Below, piece after piece: positions 38,944 to 40,607 of a stretch of DNA of 40,607 nt. The translations under genes and the position numbers were made by a program. This stretch comes from Lachnospiraceae bacterium (GTDB taxonomy: Bacteria > Bacillota > Clostridia > Lachnospirales > Lachnospiraceae): contig JAAUZV010000012.1 of the NCBI GenBank assembly GCA_014804425.1, positions 110,551-151,157 on the forward strand, read 5' to 3'. Under the pieces are notes generated by a model. That model worked only from the letters and a program-made list of their open reading frames with translations, was not told where the DNA came from and did no database searches. Each line of letters starts with the position of its first letter. Within the stretch, counting starts at the first letter, position 1.

Positions 38944-40607
38944 ATGGAAAAGAACAGAATACGTCCGATTGCCTCCGGCAGGGGCATGCGTATGAGTTAT
39001 CAAAGGCAAAAAGAGGTATTGGAAATGCCGAACCTGATCGAGGTTCAGAAGGATTCCTACAAATGGTTTTTGGAGGAAGGCTTAAAAGAGGCATTTGACG
39101 ACATTTCTCCGATCGAAGACTACAGCGGGCATCTGAGCCTGGAGTTTGTAGACTTTGAACTCTGCGAGGACGACGTAAAGTATTCTATTGAGAAATGTAA
39201 GGAGCGCGATGCCAATTATGCGGCGCCTCTCAAGGTGAAAGTGCGTCTTTACAATAAAGAGAAAGAGGAAATCAGCGAGCATGAGATTTTCATGGGCGAT
39301 CTTCCTTTGATGACGGAGACAGGCACGTTTATCATCAACGGAGCAGAGCGTGTTATCGTCAGCCAGCTTGTACGTTCCCCCGGCATTTATTATTCCGTAG
39401 AGCATGACAAGATCGGTAAGCAGCTCTTTTCCTGTCAGGTCATTCCGAACCGCGGCGCATGGCTCGAGTATGAGACGGATTCCAATGATGTGTTTTATGT
39501 GCGTGTAGATCGTACGCGTAAGGTGCCGATCACGGTGCTTCTGCGTGCGCTCGGCATCGGTACGAACGAGGAGATCCGCGAGCTGTTCGGCGACGAGCCG
39601 AAAATTGAGGCAAGCTTTACAAAGGACACTGCTGAAAACTATCAGGAGGGTCTGTTAGAGTTATATAAAAAGATCCGTCCGGGCGAGCCGCTCAGCGTGG
39701 ACAGCGCGGAGAGTCTCATTCATGCGATGTTTTTTGATCCGAGACGATATGACCTTGCAAAGGTAGGAAGATATAAATTCAATAAAAAGCTGGCGTTCCG
39801 CAACCGGATCCGCCATCAGATCCTTGCGGAGGACGTTGTGGATCCGACAACGGGTGAAGTGATCGCGGAAAAAGGAACGAAGGTGACGGCAGAATTAGCG
39901 GACGACATCCAGAATGCGGCTGTTCCTGCCGTATGGATTCAGACCGAGGAGAGAAACGAGAAGATTCTTTCTAACATGATGGTCGATCTGACGCATTTTG
40001 TGGATTGTAAGCCGGCAGAGCTCGGCATCCGTGAAAAGGTATATTACCCTGTGTTAAGGCAGCTTTTGGACGAGTACGGTGAGAAGCCGGAGGAGCTTTT
40101 TGAGGCGATCAGAAAAAATGTGCATGAGCTCATTCCGAAGCATATCACCAAGGAGGACATCATCGCGTCCATCAATTATAATATGCATTTGGAGTTTGGT
40201 ATCGGTTCCAAGGATGATATTGACCATTTGGGCAACCGTCGTATCCGTGCGGTCGGCGAGCTGCTGCAGAACCAGTACCGCATCGGTCTTTCCCGTTTGG
40301 AGAGAGTTGTGCGCGAAAGAATGACGACGCATGATACCGATGATATTTCGCCGCAGAGTCTGATCAACATTAAGCCTGTGCAGGCTGCCGTGAAGGAGTT
40401 TTTCGGTTCTTCCCAGCTTTCCCAGTTCATGGATCAGAATAACCCGCTCGGAGAGCTGACGCACAAGAGACGTCTCTCCGCGTTGGGACCGGGCGGTCTC
40501 TCGCGTGACCGTGCGGGATTTGAGGTGCGCGACGTTCACTATTCCCACTACGGAAGAATGTGCCCGATCGAGACGCCTGAAGGTCCGAACATCGGTCTGA
40601 TCAACTC
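38944..40607 (+). CDS. rpoB: DNA-directed RNA polymerase beta subunit (3' truncated by window edge)
   Basis: The frame remains open to the last base; 554 complete codons are present of about 1,280. The N-terminus [40 protein letters not shown], and [19 protein letters not shown] are conserved in Clostridial RpoB. The rifampicin region is in view: [20 protein letters not shown] with Q494, D497, H507 and S512 in their susceptible states, then [20 protein letters not shown]. The ATG 38944 is taken, with GGGGTGA upstream; an in-frame ATG at 38908 would add [12 protein letters not shown], absent from relatives. Own promoter and leader present. Confidence 0.97.
   Translation, partial: MEKNRIRPIASGRGMRMSYQRQKEVLEMPNLIEVQKDSYKWFLEEGLKEAFDDISPIEDYSGHLSLEFVDFELCEDDVKYSIEKCKERDANYAAPLKVKVRLYNKEKEEISEHEIFMGDLPLMTETGTFIINGAERVIVSQLVRSPGIYYSVEHDKIGKQLFSCQVIPNRGAWLEYETDSNDVFYVRVDRTRKVPITVLLRALGIGTNEEIRELFGDEPKIEASFTKDTAENYQEGLLELYKKIRPGEPLSVDSAESLIHAMFFDPRRYDLAKVGRYKFNKKLAFRNRIRHQILAEDVVDPTTGEVIAEKGTKVTAELADDIQNAAVPAVWIQTEERNEKILSNMMVDLTHFVDCKPAELGIREKVYYPVLRQLLDEYGEKPEELFEAIRKNVHELIPKHITKEDIIASINYNMHLEFGIGSKDDIDHLGNRRIRAVGELLQNQYRIGLSRLERVVRERMTTHDTDDISPQSLINIKPVQAAVKEFFGSSQLSQFMDQNNPLGELTHKRRLSALGPGGLSRDRAGFEVRDVHYSHYGRMCPIETPEGPNIGLIN

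Noticed and set aside
1..40607. CRISPR array, insertion sequence or prophage genes
   Set aside because: No regularly spaced direct repeats, transposase, integrase or structural phage genes were seen; the only tandem repeats are those in ftsE.

Overview
The window reads as a chromosome segment of a motile, flagellated member of the Clostridia, most likely Lachnospiraceae (Roseburia/Butyrivibrio-like). I infer this from protein style and gene order: flgK-flgL-fliW-csrA-flaG-fliD-fliS-flgN-hag, the Firmicute-type sigma-D promoter words, the L10 leader, and rpmG-secE-nusG-rplK-rplA-rplJ-rplL-rpoB. No database search was possible.

Layout. (1) 1-8.6 kb: late flagellar genes (hook-filament junction, filament cap, chaperones, flagellin) with the FliW/CsrA regulatory pair. 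Two sigma-D promoters (TAAA-N15/16-ACCGATAT) precede flaG and flagellin. Both leaders carry hairpins with an ANGGAN hexaloop, the textbook CsrA target; the one at flaG holds the Shine-Dalgarno sequence. (2) 8.7-13.0 kb: an unknown small protein, a Maf/DUF115 motility accessory protein, a NeuB-type nonulosonate synthase fused to SAF and cupin domains, and a small HTH protein. (3) 13.1-17.9 kb: an AT-richer accessory island. It holds a protein ending in a divergent DisA/DAC (diadenylate cyclase) domain, a 54-aa ORF with its own strong promoter, and a 920-aa protein with an HExxH metallopeptidase motif. I consider it a candidate undescribed nucleotide-signal/peptidase system. (4) 18.0-23.0 kb: a cupin and a DegT-type sugar aminotransferase, a YgjP-like metallopeptidase, tRNA-Gln(CTG), an acyl-ACP thioesterase, a CvfB-like S1 protein and a CPBP membrane protease. 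A small YjfB-like motility gene follows on the minus strand with a sigma-D-like -10. (5) 23.5-33.2 kb: a PucR/CdaR-type regulator, then ftsE (with a repetitive N-terminal extension)-ftsX-M23 peptidase-S41 peptidase, then glf, a second Maf/DUF115 protein and a NeuA-HAD fusion. (6) 33.3-34.6 kb, minus strand: an orphan FliD-like protein under a perfect sigma-D promoter. (7) 35.0-40.6 kb: ribosomal protein/RNA polymerase cluster, with rpoB cut by the window end.

How the parts connect. Flagellum assembly, its sigma-D/CsrA control, and a likely nonulosonic-acid glycosylation pathway for flagellin (NeuB, NeuA-HAD, two Maf proteins, aminotransferase, cupin, perhaps Glf) are spread over three loci. 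FtsEX and the M23 protein form a cell-wall hydrolase control module. The ribosomal cluster is punctuated by attenuators and many short perfect palindromes.
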